From Lachnospiraceae bacterium (lineage in GTDB: Bacteria > Bacillota > Clostridia > Lachnospirales > Lachnospiraceae), in the NCBI GenBank assembly GCA_024694785.1, contig JAILJL010000047.1, positions 1 to 19,903 of the forward strand: DNA of 19,903 bases, written 5' to 3'. Each line of letters opens with the position of its first letter. The first letter of the stretch is position 1. A program made the translations under genes and the position numbers. Positions 8,173 through 15,734 of this stretch are shown here, one piece after another. The notes beneath the pieces were generated by a model, which was not told the DNA's origin, ran no database searches, and was given only the letters and a program-made list of their open reading frames with translations.

Positions 8173-9461
8173 TATTCATCGCCCCCTTCCTCTTCTATCT
8201 TTTCAGGGACTATGATACGAACCTTCATAATTCTGTTATGTTTGATTTCGGATACGTTAACCTGCAGGCCGTGATATTCAAATCCATCACCGGGCTGCGG
8301 AATCTCACTGAAGTGCTCGTATGCCCACTCACTTATAAGTAAGTTCGTAAATCTCTCATCTTCTTCAGGATCTTCGTATCCAATCTCATCAAATACATCT
8401 TCAACCGTCTCGTCTGCATTTACAAGATATACGTTATCGCCAAGCTCTTCGATTGCATTCTCGACAACATCGTCTTCATCCCAGATTTCACCTACAAGCT
8501 CTTCCAGAATATCTTCCATCGTAACAATACCGAGGGTTCCTCCGAAGTTATCGGTTACTACCGCAATATTGGTCTTATTCTGGGAAAGGAGCGGTAAAAG
8601 CTCATCAATCTTAGTTGTCATAGGCGTATAGTATACTTCATCAAGCATTCCCTTAACAGCCTTAAGCGAAGGGAGCTTTTTATTCTCCACATATGCCTTA
8701 AGGAATTTTCTTATCTGAAGGATGCCGATTATATTATCAGTAGTGTCCTTATATACAGGAATACGGCTATGGTTCTGTTTCATAATAAACTTGTACATTT
8801 CTTCCGGTGAATCTTCAATATCGATTGCGGCAATATCAACTCTCGGAGTTAAGATGCTTTCAACCGTAAGTTCACCGAACTGTAATGCGGAAGAAATAAG
8901 GTCAGACTGCTCTTCATTGATATGTCCCTGCTCTTCCATATCTTCTATCATGTCATAAAGCTCATCTTCCGTAACGGATATCTCTGAATCACCCTTCATA
9001 AGCTTGGCTACGCACTGTCCAATAAAGGTTAAGAACTTCACGAATGGTAAAAATAAGTACATGAAAAACTTGACAACCGAAGCGGTTGACAATAAAAACT
9101 TTTCGCCATGCTTTTTTGCTACACTTTTTGGTAACATTTCACCGAAGAAAAATACAACAATAGTTGTTATTAATGTACTTGCGGTTACGGCAGACATACC
9201 GAATGCATGTACAACAGCCTTTGTAACTATTGCTGCGGCAGCAATATGAACAATGTTCGTGCATATAAGCAACGTGCTTATAGCATTATCAAAATTGTCC
9301 ATCAAAAAGAGTGCGCTCTTAGCTCGTGAATCACCACGATCCGACGCAAGTTTGATTTTGTTCTTGGATGCAGAGGCTAAAGCTGTCTCAGCCAATGCAC
9401 AGAAAGATGCACATAAAAGTAAAATAATCGCCGCTATATAGGGCCCCAGACTATCGTCCAT
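8172..9461 (-). CDS. CNNM-CBS-CorC membrane protein (Mg2+/divalent cation efflux family), copy 1
   Basis: Same architecture as its downstream neighbour, 429 residues: CNNM membrane domain with CTNIVHIAAAAIV and FGEMLPKSVAKK, two CBS repeats (SILTPRVDIAAIDI; TLGIVTMEDILEELVGEIWDEDD) and an acidic CorC_HlyC tail. The two proteins differ throughout, so this is an old duplication rather than a recent copy. AAAGGAG lies about 15 nt before the ATG, longer than ideal, but an in-frame TGA upstream and no other start codon fix this start. It is the first gene of a two-gene operon behind a strong promoter. Cation export is known for the family; the ion is not shown by the sequence. Confidence 0.93.
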   Translation of the reverse strand: MDDSLGPYIAAIILLLCASFCALAETALASASKNKIKLASDRGDSRAKSALFLMDNFDNAISTLLICTNIVHIAAAAIVTKAVVHAFGMSAVTASTLITTIVVFFFGEMLPKSVAKKHGEKFLLSTASVVKFFMYLFLPFVKFLTFIGQCVAKLMKGDSEISVTEDELYDMIEDMEEQGHINEEQSDLISSALQFGELTVESILTPRVDIAAIDIEDSPEEMYKFIMKQNHSRIPVYKDTTDNIIGILQIRKFLKAYVENKKLPSLKAVKGMLDEVYYTPMTTKIDELLPLLSQNKTNIAVVTDNFGGTLGIVTMEDILEELVGEIWDEDDVVENAIEELGDNVYLVNADETVEDVFDEIGYEDPEEDERFTNLLISEWAYEHFSEIPQPGDGFEYHGLQVNVSEIKHNRIMKVRIIVPEKIEEEGGDE

Positions 9462-9502
9462 TGAAAAAAAGTTTCACTCCTTTAAAAAATACTAGCATTG
9501 TG

Positions 9503-9531
9503 AATATAGCATAGAATAAAGAATAAGTCAA
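9503..9531 (-). promoter_or_regulatory. Sigma-A promoter for the CNNM operon
   Basis: TTGACT (9531-9526) and TATATT (9508-9503) are separated by exactly 17 nt on the minus strand, with a TGC just before the -10 giving an extended -10. The start is predicted near 9496, leaving only about 35 nt of leader. That leaves no room for a Mg2+-sensing riboswitch on this transcript. Confidence 0.78.
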
Positions 9532-9539
9532 ATCAGACG

Positions 9540-9900
9540 GATTATAAATGGTATTATATAAAATCGTACTGTCCTACTTTTGAATTCACGATTTTTCAAT
9601 TTCGTACGTATGCTCAAAAAGCGCTCCTACTTACGAGCCGCCATATTCTGAATCTCGTAAGTAGTCTGTTTTTAACACTACTACTGACTATTCTATAAAA
9701 ATACTCTATCGTACGTAATTGTTCCTATTGGAATGATTATTCAACTACTTACCAAACTCTAAGAATCGCATTTAATCCGTCAGAACATTTTTTCAACTCT
9801 TTAAGTTTACGGACCTACCGGCAAAAACTTAAGCCTAGTAAGTAACAGCTATCTTTCGCTGCTACTTATCAAATGCATATTTCGTCCAATTAGTCAGTAA
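9540..9900. other. ORF-free intergenic block rich in inverted repeats
   Basis: No credible coding frame on either strand. Dyads are a large one at 9616-9673; ATTGTTCC/GGAATGAT around a TATT loop near 9717-9736; TTAAGTTT (9801-9808) with AAACTTAA (9825-9832), enclosing CGG/CCG; and TAAGTA-A-CAGC (9839-9849) with GCTG-C-TACTTA (9858-9868). The hexamer TACTTA and its complement TAAGTA alternate along the plus strand near 9628, 9658, 9746, 9839 and 9863. TTAACA (9672-9677), 16 nt, TATAAA (9694-9699) is a possible plus-strand promoter. It could be a structured RNA, a dispersed repeat or a regulatory region; I cannot choose. Confidence 0.45.
9616..9673. repeat. Imperfect inverted repeat with terminator-like ends
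   Basis: CTACTTACGAG (9627-9637) is an 11-of-11 match to the complement of CTCGTAAGTAG (9654-9664), with a 16-nt loop. Outside it A5 (9616-9620) faces T5 (9669-9673) across an unequal internal loop. On the plus strand the stem is followed by TCTG and five T, so it could terminate plus-strand transcription or be a structured RNA element. No plus-strand gene precedes it. Confidence 0.55.
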
Positions 9901-9909
9901 AGCCTTGAT

Positions 9910-9941
9910 TTGACCACACTTTTTGAGCCTCGAAGTATATA
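9910..9941 (+). promoter_or_regulatory. Possible promoter of the small toxin-like gene
   Basis: TTGACC (9910-9915) and TATATA (9936-9941) are the best elements upstream of the small ORF, but the 20-nt spacer is too long for a good promoter. A TATAAA reading at 9938-9943 would be worse. A start near 9950 would put the complete Shine-Dalgarno-blocking stem at the 5' end of the mRNA. The spacing makes this tentative. Confidence 0.28.
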
Positions 9942-9954
9942 AATCAAGAATCGT

Positions 9955-10006
9955 CACCCCTACTCGATGATATTAAAGTAATAAGGAATCCCTTCGAGAG
10001 GCGGTG
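9955..10006 (+). promoter_or_regulatory. Leader stem-loop that buries the toxin Shine-Dalgarno sequence
   Basis: CACC-C-CT-A-CTCGA (9955-9967) pairs with TCGAG-A-GG-C-GGTG (9994-10006): eleven pairs including one G-U, interrupted by two single mismatches, around a 26-nt loop. The right arm contains the AGGCGGTGG ribosome site of the 40-codon ORF that begins at 10012, so the fold would block translation. Such sequestration is typical of type I toxin mRNAs. The pairing is directly visible; its effect is inferred. Confidence 0.55.
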
Positions 10007-10011
10007 GTGCT

Positions 10012-10134
10012 ATGCTAACCATAACAGACTTAATTGCTGTTGTAGGCTTAGCAATAGCTTGTTTTTCACTCGGCTTTACAATAGGCCGTGTGTTACAAAA
10101 AACAATCAACCGCCAGTCCAATCCCAAGCACTAG
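10012..10134 (+). CDS. 40-aa single-pass membrane peptide, putative type I toxin
   Basis: The only supported plus-strand gene. It encodes a short acidic/polar start (MLTITD), one hydrophobic helix of about 19 residues (LIAVVGLAIACFSLGFTIG, residues 7-25) and a basic, polar tail (RVLQKTINRQSNPKH). That is the layout of type I toxins that insert in the membrane. AGGCGGTGG lies just upstream of the ATG. The stop codon lies inside a strong hairpin that serves as the terminator of a convergent antisense RNA. I do not assign it to a named toxin family; a small regulatory membrane peptide is the alternative. The antisense promoter, terminator and leader stem together make it likely to be real despite its length. 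Confidence 0.68.
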   Translation: MLTITDLIAVVGLAIACFSLGFTIGRVLQKTINRQSNPKH

Positions 10135-10143
10135 CGGTTGATT
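10097..10143 (-). terminator. Terminator of the putative antisense antitoxin RNA
   Basis: AATCAACCGC (10104-10113) is exactly complementary to GCGGTTGATT (10134-10143), with a further AGT/ACT pairing in the 20-nt loop. On the minus strand the stem is followed by G and then six T (10102-10097), a textbook terminator. On the plus strand no T-run follows, so it acts for the minus strand. It overlaps the last codons and stop of the toxin-like gene. Confidence 0.8.
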
Positions 10144-10162
10144 CATAAATAATCAACAAATT

Positions 10163-10186
10163 GGGCAACCGTCTATCGGTAGCTCC
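10163..10186 (+). terminator. Terminator-like hairpin at the 3' end of the toxin mRNA
   Basis: GGGC-A-ACCG (10163-10171) pairs with CGGT-A-GCTC (10177-10185) around a 5-nt loop, with one A-A mismatch and one G-U pair. On the plus strand CTTTATTAT and further T-rich sequence follow, a moderate terminator. The same sequence is the first hairpin of the antisense RNA on the other strand. Confidence 0.55.
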
Positions 10187-10198
10187 TTTATTATCTAC

Positions 10199-10227
10199 AT
10201 TTTACTAAGTATATTACCCTTTGTCAA
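10199..10227 (-). promoter_or_regulatory. Consensus promoter of the antisense RNA, overlapping the clc stop codon
   Basis: TTGACA (10227-10222) is a perfect -35, followed after 17 nt by TAAAAT (10204-10199). The start is predicted near 10192. The TGA of the -35 is also the clc stop codon (10226-10224). This is among the strongest promoters in the window, as expected for an antitoxin made in excess. Confidence 0.78.
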
Positions 10228-11507
10228 TCCTTCTGCCCCTTTACATGGCTTCCGAGCTGATACTTACTGAATGTTATCTGCTGGGTTGCGTAGAGGCTGA
10301 AATATCCCGAAATAAGATAACTTACCGCAACAATTATCGCATAAAACGGTAATCCCGCAAATCCGAACATCTCAAGTGCAAGGACCATAGACGCAATCGG
10401 TGCATTGGTTACAGCTACAAATAATCCTATCATTCCGCAAGCTGCTGCAAGTCCGTACGGCAATTCCATTACATGCGCCAATGCAGATCCAAGGGTGGCT
10501 CCGATAAAAAGCGTCGGCACAATCTCGCCGCCTTTAAACCCTGCCTCCAATGTAAGTGCAGTAAATATCATCTTAAGGGCAAAAGCTCCTGCGAATACCT
10601 TTCCCGCAAACGCTGCATTGATTACCGATTCACCAAGACCCAGGTAATCCTGCGTATGCATAGCAGATGCAAGGACGCATACAATCACACCGCCGACAAA
10701 AGCTCTTACATACGCGTTCTTGAAGAATTTGCTATAAAGGTGGTGCGTGCCGTGCATTACTAGTATAAAAAGTATACCGACAAGTGCCGTAACAATACCG
10801 AATACCAGCACTTTAACAGATGCAGCGGAATATACCTCCGGTACAACTTCAACAAGATGCGGAATTCTGCCGCTCTGCGCACCGAGAAGCTTCGCTATAT
10901 AATGTGCAAAGTAAGCTGTAAATACGCAAGGAACAAGTGCCGCATAGTGCATAATTCCTACCATCGAAACTTCGATTGCAAAAATAGCCGCACCAAGGGG
11001 TGTTCCGAATAATGCGGAAAAAGCTCCCGCCATACCTGCCATGGTAATAATCTTAACCGAGTCATCGGATAATCTAAGCTTACGTGCAAGAAAGTTACCT
11101 ATACTTCCGCCAAACTGCAGTGCCGCGCCTTCACGGCCCACAGATCCGCCGAATGCATGAGTGATAATAGTTGCAATTAAAATAAGCGGTGCAAGCATGA
11201 GCCTGATAGTATGTCCCTCTTTAATGGAGGCAAGTACCTGACTTGTGCCGGTATCATCAGATTTCTTGAAAATCTTATATAAAAATACGATCAAAAGACC
11301 ACCAAGCGGTAAGAAAAGTACCATATAGGAGTGTTCAAGACGGTATTCGGTAACAAAGTGTACCGCATATAGGAATCCCGATGCGATAACACCTATGACC
11401 GTACCCAATACCACCGATATCACAATCCACTTTATTAATGATACTATTCCCTGCCCAGAATTGCGGACCTTCTTCTTATTCAAAAACTTACTTACGAATT
11501 CCTTCAT
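10224..11507 (-). CDS. CLC-family chloride/fluoride channel or proton antiporter
   Basis: A 427-residue CLC membrane protein with about ten hydrophobic helices and no C-terminal CBS domains. The motif GREGA (residues 124-128) carries the gating Glu126, so anion/proton exchange is likely. The usual GSGIP at the first filter is replaced by TGTSQ (about 86-90). GREGAALQFGG and GFKGGEIVPTLFIGATLG resemble the fluoride-exporting CLC-F branch more than classical EriC. This subtype call is from memory of motifs and is tentative. The 47-nt gap upstream is too short for a fluoride riboswitch. It is the last gene after the GGDEF gene, and its stop codon doubles as the -35 of the antisense RNA. Confidence 0.9.
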   Translation of the reverse strand: MKEFVSKFLNKKKVRNSGQGIVSLIKWIVISVVLGTVIGVIASGFLYAVHFVTEYRLEHSYMVLFLPLGGLLIVFLYKIFKKSDDTGTSQVLASIKEGHTIRLMLAPLILIATIITHAFGGSVGREGAALQFGGSIGNFLARKLRLSDDSVKIITMAGMAGAFSALFGTPLGAAIFAIEVSMVGIMHYAALVPCVFTAYFAHYIAKLLGAQSGRIPHLVEVVPEVYSAASVKVLVFGIVTALVGILFILVMHGTHHLYSKFFKNAYVRAFVGGVIVCVLASAMHTQDYLGLGESVINAAFAGKVFAGAFALKMIFTALTLEAGFKGGEIVPTLFIGATLGSALAHVMELPYGLAAACGMIGLFVAVTNAPIASMVLALEMFGFAGLPFYAIIVAVSYLISGYFSLYATQQITFSKYQLGSHVKGQKD

Positions 11508-11554
11508 ATATCCTGTCTCCCGGCACCATTTCTAACTATTATTACATTATACTC

Positions 11555-13012
11555 TTACGAATTAACGATTCTATAATCGTTACGTCCGCTCTCCTTAACC
11601 ACATACAACGCATCATCAGCATTGTTAAGCAGCTCATCAAACGAATACTTCCAAGGTTCTTTTACAAGATAACCTCCAATAGAAAGCGTAAGCTCAGATC
11701 TTACCGTCGATGCCTCGTTTTTAATACTCATATGATGTAAATGGCTGCGCAATTCCGTTGCAATACGATCACCGACATTCTTAAGCGGATTCTTAACTAT
11801 AACTACAAATTCATCTCCACCAAAACGATAAGCATAACCTATATCCTTAATTGCGCTACTTATAATATCCGAAATCTCGACGAGTATCTCGTCACCTTTT
11901 ATATGACCATAGGTATCGTTATACCCCTTAAAGCAATCGATATCTATAATCATTACAAGAAGAGCTTCCTTCGTATCATCACATTCTGCAATTATCCGCT
12001 TGGCATCCGTGTTAAGCGCATGACGATTCTTAAGACCTGTCAATCCATCTACACCCGAAATCGAATTGGCACTGATAATTGAAGACTTGGCTTCTTCATA
12101 ATCAATCTTAACATTGATCGCTCTTATTCTTTCAAGTCTCTCCTTATCACTTAGAATCTTACAGTACCTGGCATGTTTCACGCAGACTTTCTTATAACTC
12201 TCGCCATCACCGACAGTCTTATAATAATCCATATAAAGCTCATAAAGCTTAACTCGCATATTCGGAAGATCAATACTTACTATTATATTCTCAAAATCCG
12301 TAAGAACCTTATACATCTCATCATAGCAAGCCGTTTCCTTTAAAAGCGCCAGCATCTCACTGACCGTAAAAAACAAATCCGTCGGCGTCTCTTCCTCGGT
12401 CTTAAGTCCACTTATAAGGTATTCGCGATTCTCCTCAAAAAACTTTGTGTCCCCTCGTTTGCAGCGTATCCTGCAAAGCTCTACTATTATTGTCTCTTCA
12501 TAGTACGTATTTCCTACTTCCCTCGCTTTTGCAAGACCTTTTAAGAATACTTCTTCCGATTTATCATATTCGCCAAGCTTAAGATATGCCGCACCAAGAT
12601 TAAGATAACTTACCGCAAGCCATTTCTCATAGATATCGGTATAATTCTTGGCATCTTCAAGTATCTGACCGCCAAGTTCAAAATACTTGGCTGCACGTTG
12701 ATAGTCTTCAAGCACCAAGAAACAATTACCGATACTTTGATAGAATACTCCCTCATAGGCATCGAGCCCGTTTGCTCTAACATATCTGAGACCCTGCAAA
12801 TAGCAATCCATAGCCATATCACGGCTTCCCATCTCTTCAAACGTTATTCCCAAAGAAATCTGGGATTTGGCATACATCGCCACATCACCGGTCTCTATAA
12901 AATAACGGCTGCATTCCTCATATATCTTACCTGCTCTCTCGTACTCTCCGCTCCACAGACATTCTCTGGCATGCTGATAATCTTCTAAAACAATTTTATC
13001 CTGTTTACTCAT
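11555..13012 (-). CDS. TPR-containing diguanylate cyclase (GGDEF)
   Basis: The N-terminal 300 residues are helical TPR-like repeats (for example AMYAKSQISLGITFEEMGSR and AVSYLNLGAAYLKLGEYDKS), with no membrane segment, so it is a cytosolic sensor that probably works through protein partners. The GGDEF domain starts at DGLTGLKNR (322-330), has DIDCFKGYNDTYGHIKGD (357-374) and an intact GGDEF at 398-402, so it should make cyclic di-GMP. The RxxD inhibitory site five residues before GGDEF is absent (KDIG), so product feedback is probably missing. It starts 6 nt after the tldE stop codon with only a weak ribosome site, so it may rely on coupling. Confidence 0.93.
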   Translation of the reverse strand: MSKQDKIVLEDYQHARECLWSGEYERAGKIYEECSRYFIETGDVAMYAKSQISLGITFEEMGSRDMAMDCYLQGLRYVRANGLDAYEGVFYQSIGNCFLVLEDYQRAAKYFELGGQILEDAKNYTDIYEKWLAVSYLNLGAAYLKLGEYDKSEEVFLKGLAKAREVGNTYYEETIIVELCRIRCKRGDTKFFEENREYLISGLKTEEETPTDLFFTVSEMLALLKETACYDEMYKVLTDFENIIVSIDLPNMRVKLYELYMDYYKTVGDGESYKKVCVKHARYCKILSDKERLERIRAINVKIDYEEAKSSIISANSISGVDGLTGLKNRHALNTDAKRIIAECDDTKEALLVMIIDIDCFKGYNDTYGHIKGDEILVEISDIISSAIKDIGYAYRFGGDEFVVIVKNPLKNVGDRIATELRSHLHHMSIKNEASTVRSELTLSIGGYLVKEPWKYSFDELLNNADDALYVVKESGRNDYRIVNS

Positions 13013-13018
13013 ACTTTA

Positions 13019-14317
13019 CTATTTACCGGAAACAACAACTCCATTAAATGCTATCGTAGGCAATACCATACTTCCGTTCATAATAACTTCTTTTGAAACG
13101 GCTCTGATATTATTAAAAATCTCTCCAAGGTTACCATTAATCATAGCCTCTGATACAGGACCTGCAATCTTACCATCCTTAATATAGAAACTATTCTTGG
13201 CAACGCCTGAGAATTCTCCGCTTACACCCGGATGTCCACCGGAGAAAGAACCAACAATAATACCTTCATCTATATCCTTGATCATATCTTCATAGGAAGT
13301 ATCCCCGGACTCTACGATAAGCGACATACATGCATTCTTAATCGGCTCGAATCCCGTCTTCTTTGCGGTATAAAGATCTATGGTATAATTTTCCAACACA
13401 CCGTTCTTAATTATATCAACGTTCTCTGCAAGGAATCCGTCATCCGTAAAGTGCTGATTATTCAGGATTCTCGGGTCATCTGCCGATACCCTTACCGTTA
13501 ACTTCCCATCAGCTACCTTCTCACCCTTCTTACCATACCACTGAGAAGTTTTATTCTTAATAACTCCGCTTCCAATATAATTATCGTTAAGAAATTCAAT
13601 AAATGCGGCAAGCGCACCACTCTTTAATACCATAGTTCCCGTAAACTTGTGATCAAGAGGCTTTGCCTCAAGAAGTTTAACCGTCTCTTCAATCTCATTT
13701 CTTGTATTGGCCTGCTCAATAAACGGTGTATCAAGATCTCCCGTCGTAAACCACGCATACTTGGCTGAGGTAACCTTCGCACCATCGACTGCCGTCATAG
13801 CCAGCATTATGGAATAAGATCCCGCTATCTGAGTAATTCTTGTTCCGTTAGTATCATGATACTCGGTATGCTCATTATCATAGCTTGCAATCGACTGTGT
13901 TACGCAAATCTTTGGATACTCGGTCTTAATCATATCAAGTAATTCCGTAACTCTTTTAAAGAACTTATCAAGATCCGGTGTCTCTACACCTTCTCTGAAC
14001 TTATGCTCTCCCTGACGCGGTGCCATATCATATGCTTCATCCGCAACGGATGCTTCCGCTACCTCAAGACAGTCCTTAATACCCCTTTCGATATCTTCAT
14101 CCAAGAAGCTGTTAATCTTAACAGTTCCGTATTTGTTATTCTTATAAGCACCAAGTGTCATCTCTGTATTAAATACAGTTCTGAAAAGCGAGAACTCGCC
14201 GCCTGCTACGTTAAATTCCTGCTTCTCCGATAAGGTTGCCACGCACCTCGCCATATCAACACCCTCGCGCACAAATTTCGCAAGAGTAACTGCTGCTATA
14301 TTATCTATCTTCTGCAT
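13019..14317 (-). CDS. tldE: TldE/PmbA protease subunit
   Basis: The 432-residue TldE/PmbA-like partner of TldD. In known systems the two form a cytosolic heterodimer that degrades or trims unfolded peptides and matures some ribosomal peptides. It lacks the HExxxH metal motif, as expected for TldE, and keeps the family C-terminal region GSFSGGHPGVSGEFSGVAKN and GPVSEAMINGNLGEIF. It follows tldD by 1 nt with AGGAGG 8 nt before the ATG. No peptide precursor or modification enzyme is next to it, so a general peptide-turnover role is more likely than natural-product maturation. Confidence 0.94.
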   Translation of the reverse strand: MQKIDNIAAVTLAKFVREGVDMARCVATLSEKQEFNVAGGEFSLFRTVFNTEMTLGAYKNNKYGTVKINSFLDEDIERGIKDCLEVAEASVADEAYDMAPRQGEHKFREGVETPDLDKFFKRVTELLDMIKTEYPKICVTQSIASYDNEHTEYHDTNGTRITQIAGSYSIMLAMTAVDGAKVTSAKYAWFTTGDLDTPFIEQANTRNEIEETVKLLEAKPLDHKFTGTMVLKSGALAAFIEFLNDNYIGSGVIKNKTSQWYGKKGEKVADGKLTVRVSADDPRILNNQHFTDDGFLAENVDIIKNGVLENYTIDLYTAKKTGFEPIKNACMSLIVESGDTSYEDMIKDIDEGIIVGSFSGGHPGVSGEFSGVAKNSFYIKDGKIAGPVSEAMINGNLGEIFNNIRAVSKEVIMNGSMVLPTIAFNGVVVSGK

Positions 14318-14318
14318 T

Positions 14319-15704
14319 TTAGCGACCTCCTATCGTAATCTTGCATCTAATCTCAGGACCACCGTCACTTACCGGCATCGGCTGCTTCTTACCGCATGTA
14401 CCTGATGGAGACCACGTAATATTATCAGATACCATATCAACCGTCTTAAGCATCTCAAAAGCTATACCCGATACAGTTGTATCCAGGATAGGACGTGTAA
14501 TCTTACCGTTCTTAATCTCATATCCTTCATTAACTCCGAAGATAAACTCTCCCGTGTAATCCGCCTGACCATTACCGCTTTGTACAAGATAGTATCCGTC
14601 ATCTATGGATGCAATCATATCTTCAAGCTTATCCTTACCCGGATGAATAAGAGTATTTCTCATTCTTATAAGCGGTTCATCCGAGAATCCGTATGCTCTT
14701 GCATTACCGCAAGGCTCCTGATTATACTGCTTTGCAGTCTCTCTGTTATTCATAAATCCTACGAGAATACCATCTTTAATAATCTCGCAATCTTTACACT
14801 TCGTTCCCTCTTCATCAATATATACCGGAAGCGGAACCGGCTTGCCGAATGCTTCATATGCATAATCTGTTAAGGAAATAAGTGGGCTCGCTACCTGCTT
14901 ACCAAGGTTAGGACCCGCAACCGAACCACCGCGTACAAGATCTGCCTCAACCGTATGTCCTACAGCCTCATGAGCAAGCATACCTGCCATTTCACCACCA
15001 AGGATAACCATCTTTAATCCTGCCTCTGCATATACACCCTCACGCTTACGCATAACTGCTGTGTAAGTATCATCGATAATCTTATAGAAATCCTTTGGAT
15101 CTTTAAACATATCTATATAATTCGCAAGTTCTGACCATGAATCCATTAATTCAACCGGCTTTCCGTCCGGTGTAAGCACAGTCATTCTTACATATATGGA
15201 CGATCTCGGAATTGCTGTATGAGCATCATATCCATCCGATGTATACAGAATCTTCTCTCTGCTCTGTTCTCTTAATACAATAGAATGGCTCTTTAATTCC
15301 GGGCACTTCTTCGCCATGTAACTATCAAGCTCTTTTGCGAATTCTACAATCTGCTTCTGCTCCGTATCAACTATAGGATTACGCAAAGCTTCCTTGCCTG
15401 TCGGGATTTCCGCCGGAAGTATTCTCTCCTTATTGATATGCTTATCCATAAATACGGCATTATCCGTAGCCGCTTTAAGAACAGCCTTGCCTGCTTCCGA
15501 TGATGTGTCTGCCATAGATGAAAAACCATATATTCCATTCTTACCGACTCTCGCAGATACACCTGCCGTATTGGTTCTAACGTTATCCTGTACATCGCCG
15601 TCAGTAATAACTACTCTTCTTATTCTGTTCTCGTGTTCTCTAAGCTCCGTCGTCATCCCCGTCTCAAACAATGACTTAAGGCCTGCTATATTGTCCTGTA
15701 ACAC
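14319..15704 (-). CDS. tldD: TldD metalloprotease subunit
   Basis: The catalytic zinc subunit of the TldD/TldE protease. The HEAVGH motif at residues 245-250 (in the stretch GGEMAGMLAHEAVGHTVEAD) gives the HExxxH zinc site, and the C-terminal SGTCGKKQPMPVSDGGPEI contains the conserved Cys region. Its 461 residues are normal for the family. The start codon is GTG, with AAGGAGGG about 8-10 nt upstream; no ATG is better placed. It is the first gene of a tldD-tldE-GGDEF-clc series with gaps of 1, 6 and 47 nt. A promoter candidate lies at 15735-15762. Confidence 0.95.
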   Translation of the reverse strand: MLQDNIAGLKSLFETGMTTELREHENRIRRVVITDGDVQDNVRTNTAGVSARVGKNGIYGFSSMADTSSEAGKAVLKAATDNAVFMDKHINKERILPAEIPTGKEALRNPIVDTEQKQIVEFAKELDSYMAKKCPELKSHSIVLREQSREKILYTSDGYDAHTAIPRSSIYVRMTVLTPDGKPVELMDSWSELANYIDMFKDPKDFYKIIDDTYTAVMRKREGVYAEAGLKMVILGGEMAGMLAHEAVGHTVEADLVRGGSVAGPNLGKQVASPLISLTDYAYEAFGKPVPLPVYIDEEGTKCKDCEIIKDGILVGFMNNRETAKQYNQEPCGNARAYGFSDEPLIRMRNTLIHPGKDKLEDMIASIDDGYYLVQSGNGQADYTGEFIFGVNEGYEIKNGKITRPILDTTVSGIAFEMLKTVDMVSDNITWSPSGTCGKKQPMPVSDGGPEIRCKITIGGR

Positions 15705-15734
15705 TTTTCCTTCCCTCCTTAGTGATGAACTTTA

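Larger units (their letters stand above)
10097..10192 (-). ncRNA. Putative antisense antitoxin RNA (about 95 nt)
   Basis: Bounded by a consensus promoter (10199-10227) and a strong terminator ending near 10097, with no plausible ORF. It is fully complementary to the 3' end of the convergent 40-codon gene and its 3' untranslated region. Its 5' part can form the hairpin GAGC-T-ACCG with CGGT-T-GCCC (10185-10163), which exposes a loop for pairing. This convergent, 3'-overlapping layout matches known type I systems such as txpA/RatA or bsrG/SR4. Ends are predicted from the sequence only. Confidence 0.66.

Noticed and set aside
9462..9600. Mg2+-sensing (M-box) riboswitch before the CNNM operon
   Set aside because: The well-placed promoter leaves a leader of about 35 nt, and no M-box-like sequence is visible.
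11508..11554. Fluoride riboswitch before the CLC gene
   Set aside because: The gap is only 47 nt and lacks the conserved crcB-motif elements.
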